A DNA stretch of 64,000 bases from Microbacterium enclense (lineage in GTDB: Bacteria > Actinomycetota > Actinomycetes > Actinomycetales > Microbacteriaceae), in contig CP116226.1 in assembly GCA_038182865.1 (NCBI GenBank), positions 1,860,001 through 1,924,000 of the forward strand, read 5' to 3'. The notes below the pieces were generated by a model that was not told where the DNA came from, did not search any database, and worked only from the letters and a program-made list of their open reading frames with translations. Shown here piece by piece: positions 1 through 8,654 of the stretch; positions within the stretch are counted from its first letter, which is position 1, and the number at the start of each line of letters is the position of its first letter. The translations under genes were made by a program, and so were the position numbers.

Positions 1-64
1 GCTACCGCGTCTTGTGAAAGAACCATCGCTGGTGCTTCACGGTGGATGCCGCTGGACTGACGTC

Positions 65-1003
65 GTGAGCAGACGCGACATGATGCTGGCGGCCGGGGTC
101 GCCGCCGCCTGGGGCTTCAACTTCCTCGTGATCGAGTGGGGCATGCGTGGGATCCCCCCGCTGCTGTTCGTCGCGATCCGGTTCGCCGTGGTGTCGCTGT
201 TCGTCGTGATCGTGCCGCGCCCGGTGGCATCCTGGCGCACCGTCATCGGCGTGGGGCTCTTCATGAGCCTCGGACAGTTCGCTCTGCTGTACACGTCCCT
301 CGCCCTGGGGCTGCAGCCCGGACTCGCGGCGCTCCTGCTGCAGGCGCAGGCCGTGTTCACGGCGCTGATCGCGGCGGGAGTGCTCCGCGAACGCCCGACC
401 CGCGGTCAGGCGCTGGGCGTGGCACTCGGCGTGGTGGGGCTGGCCGTGGTGGCAGTCGGGCGAGGAGGCGCGGCGCCCGCGCTCGCCGTCGCCCTCGCGC
501 TCGCCGCGGCGCTGTCGTGGGCCGTGGGCAACGTCATCTCGCGTCGCGCAGGAGTGGTGACGGGCCGCGGGCCGCTCGGTGCGCTGTCGCTGACCGTCTG
601 GTCGGCGCTCGTCGTGCCCGTGCCCGCTCTCGGCCTCTCGCTCGTGATCGAAGGGCCCGCGGCCATCGGGGCGGGTCTCGGATCGTTCGGCGTCGCCGCG
701 GTGCTGTCGACCGTGTACACCGCGGGGCTCTGCACTCTCGTGGGGTACGCCGTGTTCAACGGCCTGCTCGCCCGCAACCCCTCGGCGGCGGTCGTGCCCT
801 GGGTGCTCCTCGCACCGGTCGTGGCGATGACCGCGGCGGCGGCCCTGCTCGGCCAGGTCCCGGCACCGGCCGAGATCATCGGCGGGGTGGTGCTGGTGGC
901 GGGCGTGCTCGTGACGACCGTCGCGTTTCCGCCGCGGGCCCGTCGGCGCGACGGGGCGAGAGACAGCGACACGGGCGGCGTGCTCCCGCGGCCGACCCGC
1001 TGA
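65..1003 (+). CDS. EamA/DMT-family transporter
   Basis: A polytopic inner-membrane protein of the drug/metabolite transporter superfamily, probably an exporter of an unknown small metabolite. The 312 residues form two EamA repeats of about 130 residues with roughly ten hydrophobic helices. The first helix carries AAAWGFNFLVIEWG, the usual opening of the family, and a polar Arg-rich tail follows the last helix. The GTG at 65 is chosen because the family opening lies directly behind it; an upstream in-frame GTG at 14 would add 17 residues unlike the family. It lies next to the window edge, so its operon context is unknown. Substrate cannot be read from sequence. Confidence 0.8.
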   Translation: MSRRDMMLAAGVAAAWGFNFLVIEWGMRGIPPLLFVAIRFAVVSLFVVIVPRPVASWRTVIGVGLFMSLGQFALLYTSLALGLQPGLAALLLQAQAVFTALIAAGVLRERPTRGQALGVALGVVGLAVVAVGRGGAAPALAVALALAAALSWAVGNVISRRAGVVTGRGPLGALSLTVWSALVVPVPALGLSLVIEGPAAIGAGLGSFGVAAVLSTVYTAGLCTLVGYAVFNGLLARNPSAAVVPWVLLAPVVAMTAAAALLGQVPAPAEIIGGVVLVAGVLVTTVAFPPRARRRDGARDSDTGGVLPRPTR

Positions 1004-1126
1004 CCGCGTCCGGCCCACCTCGACGGCCCACCTCGACCGCCCGCCCCGGCCCGCCACCTCGACCGGCCACGGGACGATGAAGAACCCTCACCCAAACGCG
1101 TCACCTGCCGTCACTACACTCCGACC

Positions 1127-2536
1127 ATGACGCGTAAATCGTGGGTGGCCCGTATCGCCGGCTTCGGCCTCGTCGTGGCGGGGATCGCGGCACTCGTAAG
1201 ACGCACGCCGAGTGGCGTGCCGGCACCGTCGGTCCCGGTTCCCGAGAATCCGCTCTGGACGGGGACGACCAAACCGGCACCCGTCCCCGAGGAGAACGTC
1301 GTCCTCAGCCTGCCGAAGGACATGTACCGGCACGCGGGAGCACCGACCGAGTGGTGGTGGCACATCGGCACTCTCCGCGCGGGCGATCGCGTGTTCGGGT
1401 TCGACATCAACGCCGCCTCGTTCAACGGCTCGCACTTCGCGATGTCGCAGATCTCGCTCAGCGACGTGGAGGGCGGGCGCCACTACGAACGCACGCAGGT
1501 CTACGGCCCCAAGCCGTTCGGGTTCTTCGACGTCGACACCTGGGCCGAGGGCGATCCTTCCCAGCCCTGGTACGCGGGACTCGGCGATCCGAGATGGCTC
1601 GTCGGCGGGTTCAGCGTCACCGACACCGGATCCGGCTACACCGAGGCGCCCTCGGTCCACATCGAGGGCGACGGCACCGGGGCGTCTGCGATCGCGATCC
1701 TCGACGACAAGGGCGGGGTGACGCAGCTCATCCTGCTCAAGCCGGGCTCGGGGTACACGACCACTCCGGCCGTGACCCTCGTCGGCGGCGGCGGCTCGGG
1801 GGCCACGGCCGTGGCCGTACGCCACTCGGTGGTCATGACGGCGCCGCAGGCCGACCCGACGCGCGACATCTCGGTCACGGCCGTCCTGCAGGATGCCAAG
1901 ACGCTGGACGAGGTCGAGTTCGACCTCACGCTGTCGCAGCAGGGGCGACCGATGTTCGTCTTCGGCACGGGAGTGGAACCCAGCGCGACGACCCAGAGTC
2001 TGGAGAAGGACAACTACTACTTCTCCCTCACCCGGCTGAAGGCATCCGGCACCATCACCTTCGGCGGCGAGACCTTCTCGGTGACCGGCACGACCTGGAT
2101 GGATCACGAGTACGGGTTCTTCGGCGGCAACTCGGCGGACACCCGCGTGCGCTGGTTGCTGCAAGACATCCAGCTCGACAACGGCTACACCCTGTCGACC
2201 GCCGGCATGATCGGGGAGGGCTACACGCCCGAGATCGGGGTCTCGGTCGACGCGTTCGCCACGATTCAAGAGCCGTCCGGCGACACCTTCTACGTCGCGA
2301 GCACGATCACTCCGGTCGGCGAGTTGTGGACGAGCCCCTCGACGGGCAACAGCTACGCGCAGCAGTTCCGGGTGGAGATCCCGTCGTTCGACGCCGACAT
2401 CCTGGTGACGACGCGCCTTCAGGATCAGGAGTTCTCGGCGAGCGGGGCGCCGATCTACGAGGGCACGGCCGAACCGACGGGCACGTTCCTCGGAGACGAC
2501 GTCGCGGGAGACGCCTGGATCGAACAGGCCTACTGA
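1127..2536 (+). CDS. AttH/CrtC-like lipocalin-fold protein with GSGYT-repeat insert
   Basis: A 469-residue envelope or secreted protein of the AttH / carotenoid-1,2-hydratase-like (lipocalin-type) family; the substrate is unknown. The N-terminus has a hydrophobic segment at about residues 5-23, a signal or anchor. Family hallmarks are an EWWWHIGTL motif near residue 72 and WMDHEYGFF near 324. Between them, about residues 163-232, sits a pair of GSGYT...P.V...G..GA.A repeats usually found in large extracellular proteins and not typical of AttH proteins. A -10-like TACACT at 1115-1120 is six bases from the ATG and no ribosome site is visible, so the mRNA is probably leaderless. Family assignment is good; function is not known. 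Confidence 0.7.
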   Translation: MTRKSWVARIAGFGLVVAGIAALVRRTPSGVPAPSVPVPENPLWTGTTKPAPVPEENVVLSLPKDMYRHAGAPTEWWWHIGTLRAGDRVFGFDINAASFNGSHFAMSQISLSDVEGGRHYERTQVYGPKPFGFFDVDTWAEGDPSQPWYAGLGDPRWLVGGFSVTDTGSGYTEAPSVHIEGDGTGASAIAILDDKGGVTQLILLKPGSGYTTTPAVTLVGGGGSGATAVAVRHSVVMTAPQADPTRDISVTAVLQDAKTLDEVEFDLTLSQQGRPMFVFGTGVEPSATTQSLEKDNYYFSLTRLKASGTITFGGETFSVTGTTWMDHEYGFFGGNSADTRVRWLLQDIQLDNGYTLSTAGMIGEGYTPEIGVSVDAFATIQEPSGDTFYVASTITPVGELWTSPSTGNSYAQQFRVEIPSFDADILVTTRLQDQEFSASGAPIYEGTAEPTGTFLGDDVAGDAWIEQAY

Positions 2537-2602
2537 GTCCTCCCGTCACGGGGGGAGCGGTCGCCGAGTGGCGGCCGAGGCCCGGCGCACTAGGCTGAGC
2601 CG

Positions 2603-3565
2603 GTGCTGCCCGACACAGACCACCCCCTCGCCCGCCGTACCTACAGCTATCTCGGTCCCGCCGGTACCTTCACCGAAGCCGCGCTCGCTCAGGTCCCCGA
2701 GGCGCGCGACCAGATCTGGCGTCCCGTCCGCAACGTCGGTGAAGCGCTCGCCGATGTCGTCGAGGGGCGATCGGATGCCGCGATGATCGCGATCGAGAAC
2801 TCGGTCGACGGCGGCGTCTCCACGGCGCAGGACGCGCTGGCCACCGTGCCGGGCCTGCGCATCGTCGGCGAGTACCTCGTTCCGGTGAACTTCGTGCTCG
2901 TCGGCCGCCCCGGCGCGACCCTCGCCGACGTCTCCCTCATCGCCGCTCACCCCGTCGCCTACGGGCAGTGCCTCGGCTGGCTGAGCCGCAACGTGCCCGC
3001 GCACGCGCATCTGCCCGCGGAGAGCAACGTCGCCAGTGCCCTCGGGGTCCTCGACGGGACGAGTGCCGCGGATGCCGCGATCGCGGCACCCGGGATCGTC
3101 GCCCACCACGACCTCACGGTGCTGGCCGAGAACATCGGCGACAATCCCAATGCGGTGACCCGCTTCGTGCTGGTCAGTCGCACGGTCGCTCCGGCTCCGC
3201 CCACCGGTGCCGACAAGACCTCGCTCATCGTCGAGCTGCCCGAGGACCACCCCGGCGCCCTTCTCGAACTTCTCGAGCAGTTCGCCACCCGCGGCATCAA
3301 CCTGAGCCTGTTGGCATCCCGTCCCATCGGTGACGCCCTCGGCCGCTACCGCTTCGTGATCGACGCCGACGGCCATGTGCAGGACGAGCGGATGGCCGAC
3401 GCGCTCCTGGGCCTTCGCCGGTTCAGCCCGAAGGTCATCTTCCTCGGCTCGTACGCCCGCGCCGACCGCGCGATCGTGCGCTACCCGCAGCGCTACAGCG
3501 ACGACGTGTTCGTCGAGGCCCGCGATTGGCTGCGGGGCCTGCTGAGCGGCGAGCCCGAGGCCTGA
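2603..3565 (+). CDS. pheA: Prephenate dehydratase
   Basis: Converts prephenate to phenylpyruvate in phenylalanine biosynthesis, in the cytoplasm. The 320-residue protein has the catalytic prephenate dehydratase domain at about residues 10-195, opening YSYLGPAGTFTEAAL and including the catalytic TRF motif near residue 181. An ACT domain for phenylalanine feedback follows at about 205-285. The allosteric ESRP motif reads ASRP here, a conservative departure. It is monofunctional with no chorismate mutase domain, as usual in actinobacteria. The GTG start has TAGGCT at 2591-2596 exactly six bases upstream, consistent with leaderless initiation. It stands alone, followed by the convergent monooxygenase gene. 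Confidence 0.95.
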   Translation: MLPDTDHPLARRTYSYLGPAGTFTEAALAQVPEARDQIWRPVRNVGEALADVVEGRSDAAMIAIENSVDGGVSTAQDALATVPGLRIVGEYLVPVNFVLVGRPGATLADVSLIAAHPVAYGQCLGWLSRNVPAHAHLPAESNVASALGVLDGTSAADAAIAAPGIVAHHDLTVLAENIGDNPNAVTRFVLVSRTVAPAPPTGADKTSLIVELPEDHPGALLELLEQFATRGINLSLLASRPIGDALGRYRFVIDADGHVQDERMADALLGLRRFSPKVIFLGSYARADRAIVRYPQRYSDDVFVEARDWLRGLLSGEPEA

Positions 3566-3737
3566 CCGCCCTGGCGGCCCGGGGGCCCCAGGCCGTCGAG
3601 AGGCTCGACCCGCACCGTCCTGCGGAGTTCGTGTGCGACACGCCGGTTCGGGATGCCGTGGCCCGGCGTGCCGGCCCAGCACTCCGCGTGACGGTCCGCC
3701 GCGGGCCGCCCGACCACCGCGCCGCGGAACCGATAGC

Positions 3738-4787
3738 TCAGGCCGCGACGGCCGCCGGTGCCGCGATCAGCTCGAGCGTCTGCGCGCGCCCCGCGGCCGT
3801 GTCGAGGGATTCGCCCTCGTAGGCCCCCGCCACGGGAGACACCATGATCTCGTCGACGCCGTGCTGCGCGGCGAAAGCGGCGAGCTGTCCCTGCACCTCG
3901 GATCCGGTCCCGACGAACCACTTCTGACGCGTCGACGCCATGATCGACTCCGCCATCGCGTCGAACGGATCGGCTTTCGCCTGCTCGACCGTCTCGAGCG
4001 GCACCAACGGGCGGTTCGTGCGCAGACGCGCCATCATCCGCAGTTGCGGCAGGGCACGCTCCTCCGCCTCTTCGGCGGTGGGCGCGGCGACCACGTTCGC
4101 GGTGACGAAGGTGCGCGGACCCTCGCCCGACTCGTTCGGCACGAACTGATCGCGGTAGAGCCGCAGCGCGTGGTCGAGCCCCTCGCCCGAGAAGTGGTTC
4201 GCGAAGACGTAGGGCAGACCGAAGCCGGCGGCCAGTTGCGCCGAGTAGTCGCTCGAGCCGAGCAGCCAGACCTGTGGCATCCCGGATGCCGAGGGCGTCG
4301 CTTTCACCTGATACTCGGTGCCCGACGTGAAACGCACCGTGGCCCCCTCGGGGGAGGTGAGCGCCATGATGTCGGTCACGTGATCGGGGAACCGCGAGAC
4401 GTCACTCGTGGTCCCGGACCTGTTCAGCAGCTGGGTGATGACCGGATCGCTGCCGGGCGCGCGACCGATGCCCAGGTCGATGCGGTTCGGAGCGATCGCT
4501 TCCAGGGCCGCGAACTGCTCGGCGACGATCAGCGGTGAGTGGTTCGGCAGCATCACACCGCCCGAGCCCACGCGGATGCGCGAGGTGCGGGCGGCGGCTG
4601 CGGCGATCAGGACGGGGGGAGTCGTCGACGCGACGGCGGGCATGTTGTGGTGCTCGGCGAACCAGTACCGCTGATAGCCGAGGCGGTCAGCGCGCTCCAC
4701 GAGGTCGAGCGCGGCGGCCACGGCCTGGGCGCTGGTCTGCCCGGTGCGGACGGGGACGAGGTCGAGGACGGAGAGCGAGGGGGTCAC
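3738..4787 (-). CDS. LLM-class flavin-dependent oxidoreductase
   Basis: A luciferase-like monooxygenase-family TIM-barrel protein of 349 residues that uses reduced flavin (FMN or F420); the substrate is unknown. Family hallmarks include a WFAEHHNMP stretch near residue 44, the VGSGGVMLPNHSPL segment near 75 and IDLGIGRAPGSDP near 110, typical of the bacterial luciferase-like subgroup with the EHHN motif. The GTG at 4787 is chosen because homology starts right behind it; a longer frame to 4979 reads Pro/Arg-rich, unlike protein. It converges with pheA and diverges from the asp23 gene. Nothing nearby indicates a pathway. Confidence 0.85.
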   Translation of the reverse strand: MTPSLSVLDLVPVRTGQTSAQAVAAALDLVERADRLGYQRYWFAEHHNMPAVASTTPPVLIAAAAARTSRIRVGSGGVMLPNHSPLIVAEQFAALEAIAPNRIDLGIGRAPGSDPVITQLLNRSGTTSDVSRFPDHVTDIMALTSPEGATVRFTSGTEYQVKATPSASGMPQVWLLGSSDYSAQLAAGFGLPYVFANHFSGEGLDHALRLYRDQFVPNESGEGPRTFVTANVVAAPTAEEAEERALPQLRMMARLRTNRPLVPLETVEQAKADPFDAMAESIMASTRQKWFVGTGSEVQGQLAAFAAQHGVDEIMVSPVAGAYEGESLDTAAGRAQTLELIAAPAAVAA

Positions 4788-5091
4788 GACGAAAGCAACC
4801 GCGCGGCGCCGACCACTATTCCGCTGGGGGGTGAGCCCCGGCCGTCGCGGAGAGCACTCCTCGCCTCCGCCGCATGAGCGGCGACCAGACGGACGCGGGG
4901 GATGCGGACGGGGAGACGATGGTGCGGACGGTGACTCCGGCGACCCGTTCGGGGCTTCTTCGACGCCCGAGCCCGGCATCCGTCCTCAGCTTTCTCTCAG
5001 CAAACTTCCGTGACGAATCCCCTCCCCGCCACGTCTCACCTCTGACATCGCGGGACACACGGTCCCGGAGACGACGGAAGGAAAGCGAACA
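4788..5091. other. Intergenic region between divergent genes
   Basis: About 300 bases separate the monooxygenase start from the asp23 start. It should hold both promoters. I see no confident promoter hexamers; the only firm element is the GAAGGAAAG ribosome-binding site at about 5078-5086 in front of the asp23 ATG. No gene is supported here. Confidence 0.5.
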
Positions 5092-5514
5092 ATGGCTACC
5101 CCCACCACCGCCACCCCCACCACCGCCACGAAGGACGGCGGCTCGACCGTCATCGTCGACGCCGTCGTCGCCAAGGTGGCCGGCATCGCCGCAGCGGAGG
5201 TTCCCGGCGTGCACGCCCTCGGCGGCGGCGCGGCGCGCGTGATCGGCAACATCCGCCAGGCCGTGGGCGCGAAGGACTACGCCCAGGGCGTGAGCGTCGA
5301 GGTGGGCGAGACCGAGGTCGCCGCCGACATCGCCATTCAGGTCGACTACCCCGAGCAGCTGCAGCGCGTGGCCTCGAACGTCCGCGCCGCGGTGCACCAG
5401 GCCATCACCGAGCTCGTCGGCATGAAGGTCGCCGAGATCAACGTGACCGTCGTCGACGTCTACATCCCGGGCGAGGACGACGAGGACGAGGTCGAAGACG
5501 CTCGCGTCAGTTGA
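5092..5514 (+). CDS. Asp23/Gls24-family envelope stress protein
   Basis: A 140-residue member of the Asp23/Gls24 (DUF322) family, cytoplasmic proteins often bound at the membrane and linked to alkaline or envelope stress in Gram-positives. The domain runs about residues 18-125, with IVDAVVAKVAGIAAAEVPGV at its start and VVDVYIPG at its end, followed by an acidic tail. The N-terminus is a short tandem repeat, ATPTTATPTTATK, encoded by near-identical repeats at 5098-5128. A good GAAGGAAAG ribosome site fixes the ATG start. It is monocistronic, ending in a strong terminator. Confidence 0.9.
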   Translation: MATPTTATPTTATKDGGSTVIVDAVVAKVAGIAAAEVPGVHALGGGAARVIGNIRQAVGAKDYAQGVSVEVGETEVAADIAIQVDYPEQLQRVASNVRAAVHQAITELVGMKVAEINVTVVDVYIPGEDDEDEVEDARVS

Positions 5515-5524
5515 CATCCATCGT

Positions 5525-5556
5525 GAAGGGGCGTCACCGGAAGGTGGCGCCCCTTC
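5525..5556 (+). terminator. Terminator of asp23-family gene
   Basis: A 14-bp stem, GAAGGGGCGTCACC at 5525-5538 with its partner at 5543-5556 (one G-T pair), closed by a GGAA tetraloop. It starts 10 bases after the stop codon. No U-tract is present, as is common in actinobacteria. Confidence 0.75.
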
Positions 5557-5616
5557 CGTGCGCCGGGCGGCGTACCGAGATGCCTGGGGGGAGCAGAAGG
5601 CCGGGTAGGCCTCGCC

Positions 5617-6987
5617 TCAGTCGCCGTGCCGCACGTGCGCGTACGCGTCGAGGGCGCGACGCCGCGTCTCGCCCAGATCGACCATCGGTTCCGGCGGGTT
5701 CTCACCGAGGTGCTCCGGCGCCCAGGTGCGCACGTACTCGTCGTGCCGGTCGAACTTCTTGCGTTGCGTCTCGGGGTTGAAGACGCGGAAGTACGGGGCG
5801 GCGTCCGCGCCGGATCCCGCGACCCACTGCCAGTTGAACGGGTTGCTCGCGGCATCCGCGTCCACCAGGCAGTCCCAGAACCACTGTTCCCCGTGACGCC
5901 AGTCGATGAGCAGGTTCTTGATGAGGAAGGATGCCGTGACCATCCGCACGCGATTGTGCATCACGCCCGTGCGCCAGAGCTGATGCATGCCCGCGTCGAC
6001 CACGGCGACCCCCGTCTCACCCCGCTGCCAGGTCTCGAGGTCCGCCCGGTTCAGCTTCGGCCAGGGGAACGCGTCGAAGGTGCGGCGCCAGTTCACCGTC
6101 GCGATGTCGGGGGAGTGGTAGGTCACGTGCCACGCGAACTCGCGCCACACGAGCTCGGAGAGGAAGCCGGTCGCGCTCTTCGCATGCTCGCCCGATCCCC
6201 GGTGCGCGATCGTGTCGTGCCACACCTGGTACGGGCTGAGCTCGCCCCACCGCAGGCGCGGTGACAGGTTCGAGGTCGCACCGCCGGCGAACTCGTCGCG
6301 GTAGCGCGAGTAGTCGCCGAGGTCGTCGTCGAGGAACTCCGTGAGCCGCTTCTTCGCCGCCGGTTCGCCCGGCTCCCACGTCTCGCGCAGGCCGCCGGCC
6401 CAGTCGGGCTTCGTCGGCAGCAGGTCCCAGGAGTCGAGATCGTCACCGTCGAGGCGCCCATCGAACCCCGGAACCTTGCGCGCCTCCGGCATCGGCGGTC
6501 GCGGCGCGGGAAGCTTCTGCACCGCGCGAGCGAACGGGCTGTACACGCCGTAGGGCTTGTCGGCCTGCGTGCGCACGGTCCACGGTTCGTAGAGGAGGTT
6601 TGCCGCGAACGACGCGACGGTCACCCCGTCCTCGCGCAGCTTCTCCTTGATGCCTGCGTCGATCTCGCGTTCCACCCCGCCGTATCGCCGGTTCCAGAAC
6701 ACGGCACCGGCGCCGACCTCGTCGACCATCGCGGGGACGACCTCCGCCGCGCGGCCCCGACGAAGCACGAGTGCGCCGCCGCGTTCCTCGAGGCGCTCGC
6801 CGAGGGATGCCAGCGATCCGTGCAACCACCACCGCGCCGCCCCGCCGATCAGGCGGACGCCGTCCGACTCCTCGTCCAGCAGGTACAGCGCCACGATCGG
6901 CTCGTCGCGGTCGAGCGCCGCACGGAGGGCGGGGTTATCGGTCAGGCGCAGGTCGTCACGGAACCACACGATCGAGGGCGAAGCCAT
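5617..6987 (-). CDS. phr: Deoxyribodipyrimidine photo-lyase
   Basis: Repairs UV-induced cyclobutane pyrimidine dimers using blue light. The 456 residues show the N-terminal antenna (Rossmann-like) domain, opening IVWFRDDLRLTDNPAL, and a C-terminal FAD-binding domain with DAGMHQLWRTGVMHNRVRM and the typical SFLIKNLLIDWR and WQWVAGSGAD segments, all diagnostic of class I CPD photolyases. The ATG at 6987 is supported by the family start and by TAGCGT exactly six bases upstream (6994-6999 on the complement), suggesting a leaderless mRNA. It lies downstream of, and in the same direction as, the lipid kinase gene, separated by about 210 bases holding a repeat cluster. Confidence 0.95.
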   Translation of the reverse strand: MASPSIVWFRDDLRLTDNPALRAALDRDEPIVALYLLDEESDGVRLIGGAARWWLHGSLASLGERLEERGGALVLRRGRAAEVVPAMVDEVGAGAVFWNRRYGGVEREIDAGIKEKLREDGVTVASFAANLLYEPWTVRTQADKPYGVYSPFARAVQKLPAPRPPMPEARKVPGFDGRLDGDDLDSWDLLPTKPDWAGGLRETWEPGEPAAKKRLTEFLDDDLGDYSRYRDEFAGGATSNLSPRLRWGELSPYQVWHDTIAHRGSGEHAKSATGFLSELVWREFAWHVTYHSPDIATVNWRRTFDAFPWPKLNRADLETWQRGETGVAVVDAGMHQLWRTGVMHNRVRMVTASFLIKNLLIDWRHGEQWFWDCLVDADAASNPFNWQWVAGSGADAAPYFRVFNPETQRKKFDRHDEYVRTWAPEHLGENPPEPMVDLGETRRRALDAYAHVRHGD

Positions 6988-7106
6988 TCCTCGACGCTAT
7001 CCATCGCGGCATCCCGCCCTCCGGGCTTGACACCCGTCGCGCGGCGCCGATCCCGCGCCGTGCCCGCACCGCGCCGCCCGTGGCTTTTGACGCGCGAGAC
7101 CGCATG

Positions 7107-7160
7107 CGTTCGGCGAGGACGTATCCGTTCGCGGCCGAACGAGTGCGTTCTCGCCGAACG
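7107..7160. repeat. Cluster of three 15-16-bp inverted elements
   Basis: Three related GC-rich palindrome-like units start at 7107, 7126 and 7146, about 20 bases apart: CGTTCGGCGAGGACG, CGTTCGCGGCCGAACG and CGTTCTCGCCGAACG. The first and third are inverted copies of each other (14 of 15 bases), and the middle one is itself nearly self-complementary. They lie between the lipid kinase stop and the phr start, so they could be a regulatory array, a terminator or a nested hairpin. Confidence 0.6.
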
Positions 7161-7197
7161 AATGCGTCGTCGGCGTACTGTCACACCGCTCGGGTCG

Positions 7198-8487
7198 TCA
7201 GAGCTTCGAGACGTCGTGGCCCTTCGGCAGCGCGACGGTGAGGCCACCCTCGACGATGCGCGTGTAGATGCGCGTCGCCTCGCCGAACTCGTCGCCGTCG
7301 AGTTCGATCGGCTGCGCGGGAGCGGTCGCGAGCTCGATGCCCGTGCCCCGCAGGTAGCGCACCGAGGTGTCCTTGCGGCGTTCGAGCACGCGTCGGCCGG
7401 CGCGGAACTTGCGCAGCACCGAGTTGTCCCACACGATGCTCCGCCACACGCCCAGCCAGCCCAGCACCCCCGTCGGCTGAAGCACCGCCACGTCGAGGCG
7501 ACCGTCGGCGATCGAGGCATCGGGGATGAGCGCCACGCCGCCCTGCAGGGCGCCGCAGTTGGCGAAGAGCACGCTCTGCACCTTCGCCGAGTGCAGGCGG
7601 TGCCCGTTCAGCTGGTACATGACGCGGAAGGGCTTGGCCGAGACGAGAGACCGTGCCGCGCCGTCGACGTACGCGACCCACCCGACCTGCTTCTTCAGGT
7701 CGTCACGCGTGTTCTGGATCATCGCCGCGTCCAGGCCGATACCGGCCATGACGGAGAATCCGTGCTCCTCGACCTCGCCGTCGGCACGACGGATGCGGGC
7801 CAGCCCGGTGTCGATCGAATGGATGTCGCCGTCGAAGGTCGAGCGGATCATCGCGTCGGTGTCGTTGAGGGGCAGGTTGAGATTGCGCGCGAGGAGGTTG
7901 CCCGTGCCGCTGGGCACGATCGTGAGGGGGACCCCCGTGGAGGTGAGAGCCTCGGCCACCGCGCGTACGGTGCCGTCTCCGCCCGCCACGAGCACGGCAT
8001 CCACCTTCTCGTCGAGCGCGGCTCGCGTCGCGTCGTCGCCGAGGTCGTCGACGGTCGTCTCGTAGAAGAGGGGCTCTGCCCAGCCGGCCTCGGCCGAGAG
8101 CTCGGCCACGCGCGCGCGCAGCACCTCCGGCTCGACCTTGGTGGGGTTGTAGATGAGCGCGGCGCGCTTCTTCTGCGTCGGCTCGGCGTCGATGGGCGCC
8201 TCGTCGCCGTCCGCGTCGACGCGTTGCGTCTTGCCGGGCACCTCCGCCGACGAGTCGGGGGCGATGTCTTCCGGCTGGTGGATGGTGTCGTCGGGCTCCG
8301 AGGCATCCTTGGGATCCGGGACGTCCTTACGGGGGTGATCGCTCACGTCGTCGCCGAGACGCGCGGCGTGGAAGTCCTCTCCCGAGCCCTCGGCTGCGGC
8401 GGCATCCGCCTTCACCTCATCGGGCGCGTCGGCGGGGACGTTCTCGGGGGAGTCCGCGTCGTCACGCGGCTCGTCAGGGGCGGCCAT
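7198..8487 (-). CDS. Diacylglycerol/sphingosine kinase-family lipid kinase
   Basis: A lipid kinase of the DagK/YegS family that phosphorylates a diacylglycerol-type lipid at the membrane. The catalytic domain (about residues 110-240) has the VLVAGGDGTVRAV nucleotide loop and the VPSGTGNLLARNL motif, followed by the beta-rich C-terminal domain. It is unusual in carrying about 105 acidic, low-complexity residues (rich in Asp, Glu, Ala, Pro) before the kinase domain. The ATG at 8487 is chosen because TATGGT lies seven bases upstream; an in-frame ATG at 8499 is the alternative. It diverges from serS. Confidence 0.85.
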   Translation of the reverse strand: MAAPDEPRDDADSPENVPADAPDEVKADAAAAEGSGEDFHAARLGDDVSDHPRKDVPDPKDASEPDDTIHQPEDIAPDSSAEVPGKTQRVDADGDEAPIDAEPTQKKRAALIYNPTKVEPEVLRARVAELSAEAGWAEPLFYETTVDDLGDDATRAALDEKVDAVLVAGGDGTVRAVAEALTSTGVPLTIVPSGTGNLLARNLNLPLNDTDAMIRSTFDGDIHSIDTGLARIRRADGEVEEHGFSVMAGIGLDAAMIQNTRDDLKKQVGWVAYVDGAARSLVSAKPFRVMYQLNGHRLHSAKVQSVLFANCGALQGGVALIPDASIADGRLDVAVLQPTGVLGWLGVWRSIVWDNSVLRKFRAGRRVLERRKDTSVRYLRGTGIELATAPAQPIELDGDEFGEATRIYTRIVEGGLTVALPKGHDVSKL

Positions 8488-8654
8488 GGGATCAACCATA
8501 GGACCGCGATCCGCGCGAGAACGGGCGAACCGCATGGGCTTGACGACCGGATGCCGAACACGCATGTGCCGCGCGGACCGCGGCGGCGTTCCGCGGCTCG
8601 GCGTCGGTCGATCGGAGGCCGAACACGGGTCGGAGCCGACCGTAGGATGGACGC

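Noticed and set aside
5098..5128. Possible CRISPR-like or microsatellite repeat
   Set aside because: It is the coding repeat for ATPTTATPTTATK; no spacer-repeat structure occurs here or elsewhere in the window.
4874..5242. A proline-rich frame with a run of ten prolines
   Set aside because: Produced by the repeated ACC/GCC codons of the Asp23 N-terminus in another frame.
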